From: DTQF01 sp038874185
GTDB taxonomy: Archaea > Micrarchaeota > Micrarchaeia > CABMEP01
Direction: 5' to 3'
Length of the DNA stretch: 26,274 nucleotides
Assembly: GCA_038874185.1 (NCBI GenBank)
Contig: JAVZCX010000008.1
Span: 1 to 26,274, forward strand
Positions 1 through 7,829 of the stretch are shown one piece after another. The notes under the pieces were generated by a model that saw only the letters and a program-made list of their open reading frames with translations, did no database searches and was not told the origin of the DNA. The number at the start of each line of letters is the position of its first letter. The first letter of the stretch is position 1. Made by a program: the position numbers and the translations under genes.

Positions 1-229
1 CTGCAAGCTCCTTTATAACTATAGGATCGCAATGATCTCTGTGTTCGTGTGTTATTAGTATGAGATCTGCCTTCTTTATTAGATGCGGCTTAAGGACAGG
101 TATCTTTATATTTTCAGGTATGCCACTCCCGAAAAACGGATCAATCAATATCACTGTGTCATGTAGGGACAGTTCAAAACCAGAATGTCCAAGATATCTT
201 ATGTAATCCATCTCTATCCCCTGTTTCAT
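1..229 (-). CDS. Metal-dependent hydrolase, metallo-beta-lactamase fold (UPF0173-like), N-terminal part
   Basis: Reading the minus strand from an ATG at 229 gives an open frame of about 76 codons that runs off the left edge. It begins MKQGIEMDYIRYLGHSGFEL, then has an LIDPFFGSG segment and the metal-binding motif THEHRDH. That is the HxHxDH signature of the metallo-beta-lactamase superfamily. The short N-terminal strand pair (YLGHSGFEL...ILIDPF) followed directly by THEHxDH resembles the UPF0173/YtkL-type hydrolases, which are about 220-240 residues long. The ATG at 211 (residue 7) is an equally possible start. The gene is divergent from the membrane-protein gene at 313. The substrate cannot be inferred. 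The fold is clear and the subfamily is likely. Confidence 0.8.
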   Translation of the reverse strand, partial: MKQGIEMDYIRYLGHSGFELSLHDTVILIDPFFGSGIPENIKIPVLKPHLIKKADLILITHEHRDHCDPIVIKELA

Positions 230-265
230 TTGAATACTGACATTATTAATGAAAGTATCTAAAAT

Positions 266-290
266 ACATATATAACCTTTATATTTAAAA
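266..290. promoter_or_regulatory. Divergent promoter region (two TATA-like boxes)
   Basis: The spacer between the hydrolase and the gene at 313 carries TTTATATTTAAAA at 278-290. Its centre lies about 27 bases before the ATG at 313. No SD sequence precedes that ATG, so a leaderless transcript fits. The ACATATATAAC stretch at 266-276 is suitably placed to serve the minus-strand gene. These calls rest on spacing and composition only. Confidence 0.45.
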
Positions 291-312
291 TCCTACGTTA
301 TAATATACATTT

Positions 313-1128
313 ATGGACAAGGCTGTTAGATATTTATATATTTTACTGTTTGCATGTCTTTTTGTATCTCTAGCGCACGCTGGATTTACAAGAACATTTA
401 TGACTATGCAGATTGTCATAAATGACGATGGGAGCGCTACAATAAGGAACGATATCCGTTTCTATATGGATTCCCAGGATTCTATAGATTTATACAAGCT
501 ATCGCTAAAGACAACAAATGACATTGCAGGATGGAGACAAAGATTAGGGTTGAATGACATAAGATATTATGTTGATACTTCAAAGGTTCAGATTGAAAAA
601 GTCACGATACAGGCATATTCTCCAGATACCTGCAACTTTGATCAGACAGCCTGTTATGGGACTCTCTCATACGAATATAAAATTAAACCACCAACCAATC
701 AAACAGGATTAGTCAATATAGAGAAATATATCAAGCCAAGAGTGATAAGATATTCATTGAATACAGACGTATTGTCATTTGAGACATCTGCAGTCGGAGA
801 GAAATATATTCCTGAAAGAACCTCTGTAGAAATCGTTATTCCTTCTGATTCCATAAATGTAAAGATATCACCGATGCCAGTGGAGTATATAGATACAATT
901 CCTAAAGGCGCGAATAAATTCACATGGCAAGGAAGACTAGCTTTGACAAATTCAGAGCTTATTTTTGAGAGAAAGGTTTCTCTTATGACTGAGGTTTTAG
1001 AATTCTTTAACAATGTATTTTCAACTATAAACACATGGGTATTCTCATTGCAAGGAATAATTCTAATAGTATCAATAGTAATGATCTGGGTAGGATATTA
1101 TCTTTTGAAGCAGCAATCAAAGAAGTAA
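313..1128 (+). CDS. Secreted/membrane-anchored protein, DUF2207-like extracytoplasmic domain
   Basis: A 271-residue protein with an N-terminal signal peptide (about residues 6-23, ending AHAG). A beta-rich extracytoplasmic domain follows (about 24-235). One C-terminal transmembrane helix lies at about 242-266, with a short basic tail ending KKQQSKK-like. The segment after the signal peptide (INDDGSATIRNDIRFYMDS) resembles the start of the DUF2207 protein at 9986-11818 (LNSDGTINVHEEITFYLYC), so the two may share the same outer domain. Unlike that protein it has no cytoplasmic region or glycine tail. Two cysteines (C-N-F-D-Q-T-A-C) could form a disulfide. The stop is 9 bases before pheS, so the two are probably co-transcribed. 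The function is unknown. DUF2207 kinship is an inference from short similarity. Confidence 0.8.
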   Translation: MDKAVRYLYILLFACLFVSLAHAGFTRTFMTMQIVINDDGSATIRNDIRFYMDSQDSIDLYKLSLKTTNDIAGWRQRLGLNDIRYYVDTSKVQIEKVTIQAYSPDTCNFDQTACYGTLSYEYKIKPPTNQTGLVNIEKYIKPRVIRYSLNTDVLSFETSAVGEKYIPERTSVEIVIPSDSINVKISPMPVEYIDTIPKGANKFTWQGRLALTNSELIFERKVSLMTEVLEFFNNVFSTINTWVFSLQGIILIVSIVMIWVGYYLLKQQSKK

Positions 1129-1137
1129 GGTGAAACA

Positions 1138-2583
1138 ATGCAAGATAAAAAAATGGGCTTGGATTCTCTTCATCAGCATGAAATAAAGCTGCTTGCAGCA
1201 TTGACAAAAAACAAAGAAGAAATAGATTCAATATCAAGAAGGTTAGGGATAAATAAGGATGCGCTTGTCAGATCTGCGTTTGTGCTTAAGGAACTGGGGC
1301 TTGCAGAGATAATTGAAGAGTCAAAAAAGAGATACTCTCTTACAGATGAAGGAAAATCAAACCTTAAAGAAGGATTTCCAGAAGAAAGGCTGCTTAGCAA
1401 AGATAACATTCCTGTATCTTCTTTAAGCGAAGATGAGAAGAGGATTGGACTCCAATGGGCGCTGAAGAATGGCTGGATAAAGATAATAGATGGCAAGATC
1501 AAGGTTGTATCAAAGCCTCAGAAATATGATCTTAGATCCGAGCTAGAATCAATATCTGAAGGAAAGGAAGCAGATGAAAAAGATATCAAGATTCTTCTTC
1601 AAAGGAAGAATATAGAGGAAAATGCAGATAAAAAATTCTTTGTCATGGCTACAGATTTAGGATTAGAATCCATTCCTTTGATTATGGATAGGTTGGAAAA
1701 AGAAGAGATAAACGAGCTGAATCATTCTCTTATTGTTTCAGGGAAATGGAGAAACGCATCTTTCAGAAAATACAATTTAAGGCTAAAGGTTGAAAGAGCA
1801 AAGAAAGGTGCATTCCATCCTGTGAATGAATACATAAGGCAGATAAGAGATATATTTGTAAGCATGGGATTCGAAGAGATGAGAGGGCCGGAAGTGGAGT
1901 CTGCATTCTGGGATTTCGATGCATTATTCACCCCTCAAGATCATCCAGCAAGAGAAATGCAGGATACATTCTATCTTGAAAATCCTGCAGAATTTGAATA
2001 TCCATCAGATGTTGCAGAGCGAGTAAGAGAGGTGCAGGAAAAGGCATGGAAGTACAAATGGAATCCAGACGTTCCAAAGCAAGCAGTTCTAAGGACTCAC
2101 ACCACTACGCTTTCTGCACACAAGCTTGTTTCTCTCAGAAAAGGAAAAAGAAGCAAACCTGGAAAGTTTTTTGCTATAGGAAGGGTTTATAGAAACGAGG
2201 CAACAGACTTCAAGCATCTTGCTGAGTTCTATCAAATAGAAGGAATTGTAGCATGGAAGAATGCCAACTTCAGGCACCTTCTTGGTGTGCTTAGTGCATT
2301 CTATGAGAAGCAGGATATAAAGATAAGATTCAGACCGCACTATTTCCCTTACACCGAGCCTTCTGTAGAGATAGACAGGTGGGATGAGAAAAGAAACCAA
2401 TGGATTGAGCTTGCAGGAGCAGGTATACTCAGGCCAGAGGTTTCAATTCCATTATGGGGCTCATATCCAGTTCTTGCTTGGGGAATGTCTCTTGAAAGGC
2501 CTCTGATGCATAAACTTTCATTGAAGGACATAAGAACCCCGTATCAAAACGATGTTTACTGGATATCTGATTCACAGATATGA
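1138..2583 (+). CDS. pheS: Phenylalanyl-tRNA synthetase alpha subunit
   Basis: The catalytic subunit of the alpha2-beta2 PheRS, which attaches phenylalanine to tRNA-Phe in the cytoplasm. At 481 residues it has the usual archaeal/eukaryal length. The N-terminal third holds winged-helix-like DNA/tRNA-binding modules (LHQHEIKLLAALTKN...). The class II catalytic domain begins near residue 220. Motif 2 is RVYRNEATDFKHLAEFYQIE at about 347-366. Motif 3 is seen as GAGILRPEV near 428 plus AWGMSLERPLM. The start ATG is preceded by GGTGA with a 4-base spacer. It lies between the membrane protein (9-base gap) and pheT (57-base gap to the chosen pheT start), so a three-gene operon is likely. The family assignment is secure. 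Confidence 0.98.
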   Translation: MQDKKMGLDSLHQHEIKLLAALTKNKEEIDSISRRLGINKDALVRSAFVLKELGLAEIIEESKKRYSLTDEGKSNLKEGFPEERLLSKDNIPVSSLSEDEKRIGLQWALKNGWIKIIDGKIKVVSKPQKYDLRSELESISEGKEADEKDIKILLQRKNIEENADKKFFVMATDLGLESIPLIMDRLEKEEINELNHSLIVSGKWRNASFRKYNLRLKVERAKKGAFHPVNEYIRQIRDIFVSMGFEEMRGPEVESAFWDFDALFTPQDHPAREMQDTFYLENPAEFEYPSDVAERVREVQEKAWKYKWNPDVPKQAVLRTHTTTLSAHKLVSLRKGKRSKPGKFFAIGRVYRNEATDFKHLAEFYQIEGIVAWKNANFRHLLGVLSAFYEKQDIKIRFRPHYFPYTEPSVEIDRWDEKRNQWIELAGAGILRPEVSIPLWGSYPVLAWGMSLERPLMHKLSLKDIRTPYQNDVYWISDSQI

Positions 2584-2595
2584 TTTAGATGAACG

Positions 2596-2625
2596 TTCAT
2601 TGAATTCATATTCATTGAATTCATA
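2596..2625. repeat. Perfect 15-bp tandem duplication in the pheS-pheT spacer
   Basis: TTCATTGAATTCATA occurs twice head to tail, at 2596-2610 and 2611-2625, and fills over half of the spacer. Each unit contains the 8-bp palindrome TGAATTCA. It lies just before the pheT SD and could be a simple slippage duplication or a paired protein-binding site. Confidence 0.9.
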
Positions 2626-2640
2626 AAAATGAGTGATTAT

Positions 2641-4332
2641 ATGGCAACAATTTCATTCAGAAAAAATGAACTTGTGCGTTTTATTGGCAAAGAAGTATCA
2701 CCTCAAGAAATAGCACATTCATTTGAAATGCTTGGAATGCCTGTAGACAAGTATGATGAAGAGGAGATAATTGCAGATATAACAAATGATAGAGTTGACA
2801 TGTTCACAGTAGAAGGTGCAGGCAGGGCGATAGGTCAATTCCTTGGGGTTTTGGGTCCAAAAGAATACAAGACTTCAAAGTCAGAACTGGTTCTTCATGT
2901 AGAGAATGTAGAATGCAGGCCATATGTGGTTGCATTTGTAGCAAAGAATGTGAAGATTGACGATGAAATGATACGCTCTCTCATCATGGCTCAGGAAAAG
3001 ATACATGAGACCTTTGGAAGAAAAAGAAGGAAGATTGCAATAGGAATACACGATGCAGACAAAGTCGAAGGACCATTATATTACAGACAGCTGAAAGATA
3101 TAAAATTCATCCCGCTTGATGCATCTAAAGAAATGAGTATTCAGGAAATACTAAGCAACCATCCTAAAGGTCAGGAATACGCACACATATTCAATAATGT
3201 AAATCAGTATCCAATGTTCATGGATAAGAAAGGAGTTTTGTCATTCCCGCCAATAATAAATTCAGAAAGGACAAGATTAACTGAAAACACAAGGAACCTT
3301 CTTTTTGATATAACTGGAACATCTGAACATGCAATTAGACTGGTTGCAAACATCTTTGCAACATCTCTTGCAGATAGGGGGGCATTAATCGAAGATGTAG
3401 AAATAATAGCAAATGGCTTGAGAAGAAATAGTCTTGAATATGGGAGAAAAGAGAAATTGTCTATTAAATTTGCAAATAAAATTTTAGGAGTCAGATTCAA
3501 GCCCGAGGAAATCATTTCTCTTCTTTCAAGAATGGGATTTAAATCAAATTTATCAACAAAGAAGGATGAATTGATCATAGATGTACCTCCCTACAGAGCA
3601 GATATAATGCATGAGGTTGATTTTGTAGAGGATATTGCAGTTGCATACGGCTATGATAAATTCAAACCTAAGCTTCCAAACCTAACCACAAATGGTTCAA
3701 TCTCTCCTCAGTCGAAGATTGACCAGAAAGTAAGGGAAATGATGGTTGCGTTACAATTTATAGAGACAAATTCTTGGACATTGACAAATGAAGAGACCAT
3801 GGGGAAGGCATTGATGGAAAAGAAGGCAGTAAAGATCAAAAACCCAAGAACACAGGATTTCACTGTATTCAGAACTGACATCACACCTTCTTTGCTCAGC
3901 ATACTTTCAGAGAATAAAACCAAAGGTCTGCCTCTTAAGGTATTTGAAGTAGGTAGGGTTGCAGATGAGAAAGGAAACTGTTATACAAATCTATGCTGTG
4001 CCATAATGGGAGAGAATGCAGATTTCAGCCAGATTGCAACAGTTCTATTCGAGATAAAACGTTTTGCCAATATTTCAGAAGTTTATCCTGATGAACTAAA
4101 AACAGATAAAAAATCAGATAAGAATAAAATCCAAACAAATAATTTCAAACATTCAATAGATGGTAGATACATATTTATAAAGAATATTGAAGACGGAAAA
4201 ATATGTGGTTGGGCTGGCGAAATTCATCCGCAGGTTCTTGAAAACTTCAAGCTGGAATATCCGGTTGTAATGATGGAATTCAGGCTGCAGCCTAAAGAAG
4301 ATAAAAAGAAAAGAAAAAAGAGATCCAATTAA
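2641..4332 (+). CDS. pheT: Phenylalanyl-tRNA synthetase beta subunit
   Basis: The partner of PheS. Archaeal beta subunits are about 550 residues, and this one is 563 from the chosen start. It contains the B3/B4 editing region (about 100-260), a B5 domain (about 272-340, SIKFANKILGVRFKPEEII) followed by YRADIMHEVDFVEDIAVAYG, and a C-terminal inactive synthetase-like fold. I prefer the ATG at 2641 (MATISFRKNEL). It has GTGAT three bases upstream, exactly as in alba at 19440, and MATISF matches the usual archaeal N-terminus. The ATG at 2629 would add MSDY. The tail is very basic (KEDKKKRKKRSN), which is not needed for the fold and might contact RNA. Confidence 0.97.
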   Translation: MATISFRKNELVRFIGKEVSPQEIAHSFEMLGMPVDKYDEEEIIADITNDRVDMFTVEGAGRAIGQFLGVLGPKEYKTSKSELVLHVENVECRPYVVAFVAKNVKIDDEMIRSLIMAQEKIHETFGRKRRKIAIGIHDADKVEGPLYYRQLKDIKFIPLDASKEMSIQEILSNHPKGQEYAHIFNNVNQYPMFMDKKGVLSFPPIINSERTRLTENTRNLLFDITGTSEHAIRLVANIFATSLADRGALIEDVEIIANGLRRNSLEYGRKEKLSIKFANKILGVRFKPEEIISLLSRMGFKSNLSTKKDELIIDVPPYRADIMHEVDFVEDIAVAYGYDKFKPKLPNLTTNGSISPQSKIDQKVREMMVALQFIETNSWTLTNEETMGKALMEKKAVKIKNPRTQDFTVFRTDITPSLLSILSENKTKGLPLKVFEVGRVADEKGNCYTNLCCAIMGENADFSQIATVLFEIKRFANISEVYPDELKTDKKSDKNKIQTNNFKHSIDGRYIFIKNIEDGKICGWAGEIHPQVLENFKLEYPVVMMEFRLQPKEDKKKRKKRSN

Positions 4333-4360
4333 ACCAGAATCTAAATGACTAGATAACATC

Positions 4361-4437
4361 TTTTTTAGTATTTCCTTTTGTTCTTCATTGTCAATTTATT
4401 CTTCATTTTTTCTTTATTTTTCATTTCTTGTATTTTT
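4361..4437 (+). terminator. T-rich transcription termination region after pheT
   Basis: TTTTTT at 4361-4366 is followed by several further T-runs (TTTTG, ATTTTTTC, TATTTTTCA, ATTTTTTAA) within 80 bases. Oligo-T tracts without a strong hairpin are typical archaeal terminators. The position after the last operon gene fits. Confidence 0.55.
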
Positions 4438-4460
4438 TAATAATGATTAATAATAATTAT

Positions 4461-4500
4461 TGCAGAAACAGTAACACTTTTGCAGAAACAGCAACACTTC
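4461..4500. repeat. 20-bp imperfect tandem duplication
   Basis: TGCAGAAACAGTAACACTTT (4461-4480) is followed directly by a second copy (4481-4500) with two T-to-C differences. It lies in the 230-base spacer between pheT and the ACT-domain gene, upstream of the TATA-like box near 4538. The rest of that spacer (4333-4562) holds only T-tracts, the AT palindrome AATAATTATT near 4452-4461 and the promoter. Confidence 0.85.
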
Positions 4501-4530
4501 TAATCGTCGTCATCGAATCATGCATTAGAT

Positions 4531-4547
4531 ATTTTTTAAAATATTAT
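4531..4547 (+). promoter_or_regulatory. TATA-like promoter of the ACT-domain gene
   Basis: ATTTTTTAAAATATTA is centred about 25 bases before the ATG at 4563. No SD precedes that ATG, which fits leaderless transcription. This supports 4563 over upstream start codons in the same frame. Confidence 0.45.
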
Positions 4548-4562
4548 TGTTTAAATCATTCC

Positions 4563-5012
4563 ATGCACAAAGTAAGGAAATTCATAGTTTTGCCTACAAG
4601 AAAGGAAAATGCCAAAAAGGAGATCGCAGAGCTTCTTAAAGAAGCGAAGCTTCCATATCAGAAAATAGAAGAAGAATTAATAGGAAACTCCCCAATAATA
4701 TGGATCATGTCTCCGGAAGAGAAGAAGATAATTTCTTTCTTCAAAAAAAGGAACATGAAGGCTTTTCCTTCCAACACTTCAATTGTAAAGCTGAAAGATA
4801 AACCGGGTGAAGTGGCAAAGATAGCAAGAATTCTCGTATCATCAGGCCTGGAAGTTGAAGATGCACATCTTATATTAAAAAGCAAGTCAACAGCCCTTTA
4901 TGGCATACTGACAAACAAGCCAGCAGAGGCAGACAGGCTTATACAAAAGATAGTGACAACTTTGCAGGAAACAGAAGAAGAAACGCAAGAGAAACAATTG
5001 GATGATTACTAA
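4563..5012 (+). CDS. ACT-domain regulatory protein
   Basis: A 149-residue soluble protein. The C-terminal half (about 72-130) is a clear ACT domain: VKLKDKPGEVAKIARILVSS, then the strands EVEDAHLIL and STALYGILTN and a final helix. The N-terminal half (KFIVLPTRKENAKKEIAELL...SPIIWIMSPEEKKI) has a similar alpha/beta pattern and may be a second, degenerate copy. ACT domains bind small ligands, often amino acids, and control enzymes or transcription. No catalytic domain is attached, so it probably acts as a stand-alone sensor. The frame stays open upstream to 4428, but those codons look non-coding and cover the tandem repeat and promoter, so I start at the ATG at 4563. It converges with the gene at 5064. 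Confidence 0.8.
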   Translation: MHKVRKFIVLPTRKENAKKEIAELLKEAKLPYQKIEEELIGNSPIIWIMSPEEKKIISFFKKRNMKAFPSNTSIVKLKDKPGEVAKIARILVSSGLEVEDAHLILKSKSTALYGILTNKPAEADRLIQKIVTTLQETEEETQEKQLDDY

Positions 5013-5063
5013 CTGTTATAATCTGCAACATCCTTTACGATCCATATCAATTATCTATTTTAT

Positions 5064-6164
5064 TTAGCTGTTAGCTGTTTTTATCTTGATTCCGTTTTTT
5101 ACCAGTTCAAGATTATTTTCTTTTAGGAATTTTTCCAATTCTTCTTTATTTTTTCCGCCTTTTATTCTTTTATACTCGTTGATTAGTTGCATTATTTCAT
5201 AGCTATGAGTTAGTATCCACTCGCCCCTCTCTTTTTCTTCTTTTATCTGGATCTCAAGTGCTTTCATCCTTTCTTCCTGGTGCCTTAATCTGTCAAGCAG
5301 CTGTTTCATTTTCTTTCCTTTTTCCTTTTCTTTTTTGGATATTATCTCAAACGTGTATACTTCTGCAAGCTCTTTGAACAAACTTGTTTCTTTCCAGTCC
5401 TTGTTTTTTTCCATAAGTTTGTCGTCTGCCAAAAAAACCTCCTTGTCTTTAACGATTGGTTTTACTTTCATATTTATTAAATTTGTATTGAATTCTTCTA
5501 TCCTAGAAGCAACTCTTTCAATTTCGGTATTGCTCAGTTCAGCAACTTTCTTTTTTGGATCCCAACCTTCTGAATCAAATATCTTATTTAAATAAAAAGC
5601 AGGGAATGAGAAGTTTCTTGTTATTGCGACAACGAATTTTTCATTTTGCAATTCAGGTTTCTTTAGAGTTTGGACTATTTGTTCTTTTTTTACTTCTTTC
5701 TTCTCACTTCTTGGCGTTAAATACTCCTTTCCTATCTCGAGCATCCTTTCTTTTTCTTCGATCTTGAATTTGGTGTTTTTTATTTTTCCTTCTGAAACTA
5801 ATATTACATTTCCTTTTTTTGTGCATTCCAAAATTATTGATCCGTTTTCGAATTCTAATTCCACTATTCTGTCATTGTTCAGTTGCCTAATATTTTTTAT
5901 GATTCTGTTGAGCAGCAGGTTTTTTACAGAACTCGCAAACGGACTTGGTTCAATCTCAGTCTTTTCGCTATCTCTCAAGAATATATATCTTGGAGGCGAG
6001 AACACGAGTTCTTTTTTTCCCTCCTTTGTCTTGAATCTAAAAATCGCAATCTCATCTAAATCATAAAATTGGTCAAGTCTTGCATGATTCTGAACGAGTT
6101 CTCTTTCCATTTCTTTTGTTATAAAAAAAATGTCTATGTTTGTAAGCTCTCTTTCAGCGATCAT
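5064..6164 (-). CDS. RqcH/NFACT-family protein lacking the C-terminal NFACT-R domain
   Basis: A 366-residue protein from the ATG at 6164, with AAGTGA just upstream; an in-frame GTG at 6173 would add three residues. RqcH (Rqc2/NEMF/FbpA) proteins bind stalled 50S subunits and tRNA and recruit alanyl-tRNA to tag nascent chains. The N-terminal NFACT-N domain is recognisable: SVKNLLLNRIIKNIRQLNND, then IVELEFENGSIILE, then KKGNVILVSEGKI. A middle helical section follows, and then a charged coiled coil (about 275-330, KEKEKGKKMKQLLDRLRHQE...). Full archaeal homologues have about 600-700 residues and continue into the NFACT-R (DUF814) domain. Here the frame stops soon after the coiled coil, and only about 50 bases separate it from the convergent gene, so that domain is not nearby. 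It lies 52 bases downstream of orc1/cdc6 on the same strand. Confidence 0.8.
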   Translation of the reverse strand: MIAERELTNIDIFFITKEMERELVQNHARLDQFYDLDEIAIFRFKTKEGKKELVFSPPRYIFLRDSEKTEIEPSPFASSVKNLLLNRIIKNIRQLNNDRIVELEFENGSIILECTKKGNVILVSEGKIKNTKFKIEEKERMLEIGKEYLTPRSEKKEVKKEQIVQTLKKPELQNEKFVVAITRNFSFPAFYLNKIFDSEGWDPKKKVAELSNTEIERVASRIEEFNTNLINMKVKPIVKDKEVFLADDKLMEKNKDWKETSLFKELAEVYTFEIISKKEKEKGKKMKQLLDRLRHQEERMKALEIQIKEEKERGEWILTHSYEIMQLINEYKRIKGGKNKEELEKFLKENNLELVKNGIKIKTANS

Positions 6165-6216
6165 AAATTTCACTTTATTAGATTATTTCTAAAATAAAAA
6201 AAGATTTTTCCAGTCT

Positions 6217-7395
6217 TTAGTGCAGAAGCATACCTTCAACAGTTCGTTTTATCCAGTCTTTTGAATAAAGAAGCCTGATGAGAGTTGAATGGCCCCTTAT
6301 ACCTTTTCCAGATCCCACTGTCTCTACAAGTCCGAGTGCCTCCAGCTCTTTTATGTATTCTTTGCACCATCTGGATGACCTTACCTCTCTTCCCAATTCC
6401 TTGCATGTCTTTTGATATGCTTCGTATAACTCTCCCATCATGAAGTATTCTTCATTTTCTTCATTTAGCTTCTGATACTTGCTTCCATTGATGGAAAGCA
6501 ATGAAAGAGAATAAAGAACAAGCTGTTGATGTTCTGGAAGGGTTGCGACAGCTTCAGCCACAAGGTCTTTTTCAACACTTTTTCTCGCATCTTCTACATG
6601 TCTGTATGTGACAACATCATCTCTTTTCTCATCAGCTATTTCCCCTGCGTACATGAGCAGCTTTAATGCATATCTAGCATCTCCAGTTTCTCTTGCTGCG
6701 ATTGCAGCTGCAAGATTTATTGCAGATGTATCGCATGAATTTTCATTGAAGCCTAGATTTGCCCTGTAAGTAAGGATCTCCTTTAGCTGTTCTGAATTAT
6801 ATGGTGGAAATACAACCTCGGATTCCAGCAATGCGCTTTTGCTTCTGTTGTCAAGCTGGTTCTTGAACGATATTTTATTTGATATCCCTATGATTGAGAT
6901 TCCTCCTCCCCTCAATTCGTCATTTGCTCTGGTTAGGGTGTAAATAAGCTCGTTAAGATCCTTGATGATATCTATCTCATCAAGCACTATTATTAGGAAT
7001 CTGTTTCCATTGTTTATCCAGCTCATTATCCTTTCATAAAAATGTGAAGGTGGAAATCCGTTCTTTGAGAAGCCAACAATATCATTAGCAAGCTTTTGCA
7101 ATATTTTATACCTTGTATTGTACATCCTGCAATTAATATAATTTATAATGCCGTTTGATGGCAATTCCTTAAATTGTTTCATTACGTATTTTACAGAAGA
7201 GGTTTTTCCAGTCCCAGTTTTTCCATATATGAAGACATTGTTTGGTCGTTTGTTCTTAAAAACAGGAGCCATAACCCTCATGATCTTTTCAATTTCCTTT
7301 TCCCTGTGTATTATCTTTTCAGGAAGGTAATGCGGTGAAAGCGCATCTTTGTTTATGAAGACAGATTTTTCAGCCAAGATATCTTTGAAGTTCAA
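6217..7395 (-). CDS. Orc1/Cdc6 replication initiator
   Basis: An AAA+ ATPase of 392 residues that recognises replication origins and loads the MCM helicase. An N-terminal linker (SPHYLPEKIIHREKEIEKI) precedes Walker A GKTGTGKT at about 59-66. Walker B is VLDEID near 137-142, sensor 1 is IIGISNK and sensor 2 is GDARYALKLL. A C-terminal winged-helix DNA-binding domain follows from about 285 (MGELYEAYQKTCKELGREV...). The start is TTG at 7395, fixed by a strong SD (GAGGTGAG) with the same 3-base spacer seen at other genes here. The gene is divergent from PCNA across an AT-rich spacer. Archaeal orc1/cdc6 genes often lie next to the origin they recognise. The family call is secure. Confidence 0.96.
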   Translation of the reverse strand: MNFKDILAEKSVFINKDALSPHYLPEKIIHREKEIEKIMRVMAPVFKNKRPNNVFIYGKTGTGKTSSVKYVMKQFKELPSNGIINYINCRMYNTRYKILQKLANDIVGFSKNGFPPSHFYERIMSWINNGNRFLIIVLDEIDIIKDLNELIYTLTRANDELRGGGISIIGISNKISFKNQLDNRSKSALLESEVVFPPYNSEQLKEILTYRANLGFNENSCDTSAINLAAAIAARETGDARYALKLLMYAGEIADEKRDDVVTYRHVEDARKSVEKDLVAEAVATLPEHQQLVLYSLSLLSINGSKYQKLNEENEEYFMMGELYEAYQKTCKELGREVRSSRWCKEYIKELEALGLVETVGSGKGIRGHSTLIRLLYSKDWIKRTVEGMLLH

Positions 7396-7826
7396 GTGCT
7401 CACCTCTTCAAAAACAATGCAGGCAGACATGAATTAATCTGAAGTTCATGCACTTCGTGAAGCTGTTCCACTTCCACTATTCAATTTTCAGCATCCTATC
7501 CTGGTCTCCCACAACCATAAGAAAGGATACGAAGACAATTCACTGCAATTTTTTAGTTTTTATTTCTGTTTTTTCTCCCACACTGTTTATGATAAAAAAA
7601 ATTTTGCTGTTTTTGTTTTTGAAAAGAAATATATAAAAAGCTATTTGTGAAAAAAAGTTTGTAAGAAGTAAAAATTTTTGAAAAAAATTTCACTTTTGCA
7701 CAAAAATCTGATCATATCTTGAACTCATGATAAGTTAAGCATTTAAACTTTACTTCTGTAAATGTGTTTAATAATTGTTAATCAATTCATAAAATTGTAT
7801 GATTTATTTTTGAAAAAGGTGATTTT
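7396..7826. other. Candidate replication origin / divergent promoter spacer between orc1/cdc6 and PCNA
   Basis: This 431-base spacer is the longest gene-free stretch in the assembled sequence. It is extremely AT-rich from about 7540 on, with runs such as ATAAAAAAAATTTTG and the palindrome AAAAATTTTT at 7670-7679, a plausible unwinding element. The orc1-proximal part has small inverted repeats: GAAGT-n6-ACTTC near 7441-7456, CTTCGTGAAG, and AATTG-n5-CAATT near 7775-7789. TTCCACTTCCAC near 7469-7480 only weakly recalls a mini-ORB, and I see no full origin recognition box. TATA-like candidates are AATATATAAAAA near 7627-7639 and TTTAATAATT near 7769 on plus, and ATTAATTC near 7430 for orc1. Origin function is inferred from the position next to orc1 and the composition. 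Confidence 0.45.
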
Positions 7827-7829
7827 ATC
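7818..7829 (+). promoter_or_regulatory. Shine-Dalgarno and non-canonical ATC start of PCNA
   Basis: GGTGAT at 7818-7823 is followed by TTT and then ATC at 7827. The same core and 3-base spacer precede ATG at pheT (GTGAT-TAT-ATG), alba (GTGAT-AGT-ATG), aspS (GTGAG-TTT-ATG), smc (GTGAG-CTT-ATG) and tldE (GTGAT-CTT-ATG). The spacing therefore points to ATC as the initiation codon. Confidence 0.65.

Noticed and set aside
4428..4562. N-terminal extension of the ACT-domain protein
   Set aside because: It would translate the tandem repeat and promoter. Residues are unlike the rest of the protein, and the TATA-like spacing supports the ATG at 4563.
7469..7480. TTCCACTTCCAC as a mini-ORB
   Set aside because: Only part of the consensus TTCCAGTGGAAAC fits on either strand. 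Too weak to call an origin box.
7448..7636. Plus-strand open frame of 62 codons in the orc1-PCNA spacer
   Set aside because: It has no SD, and its composition follows the AT-rich spacer and ends in Phe/Leu runs. More likely non-coding.
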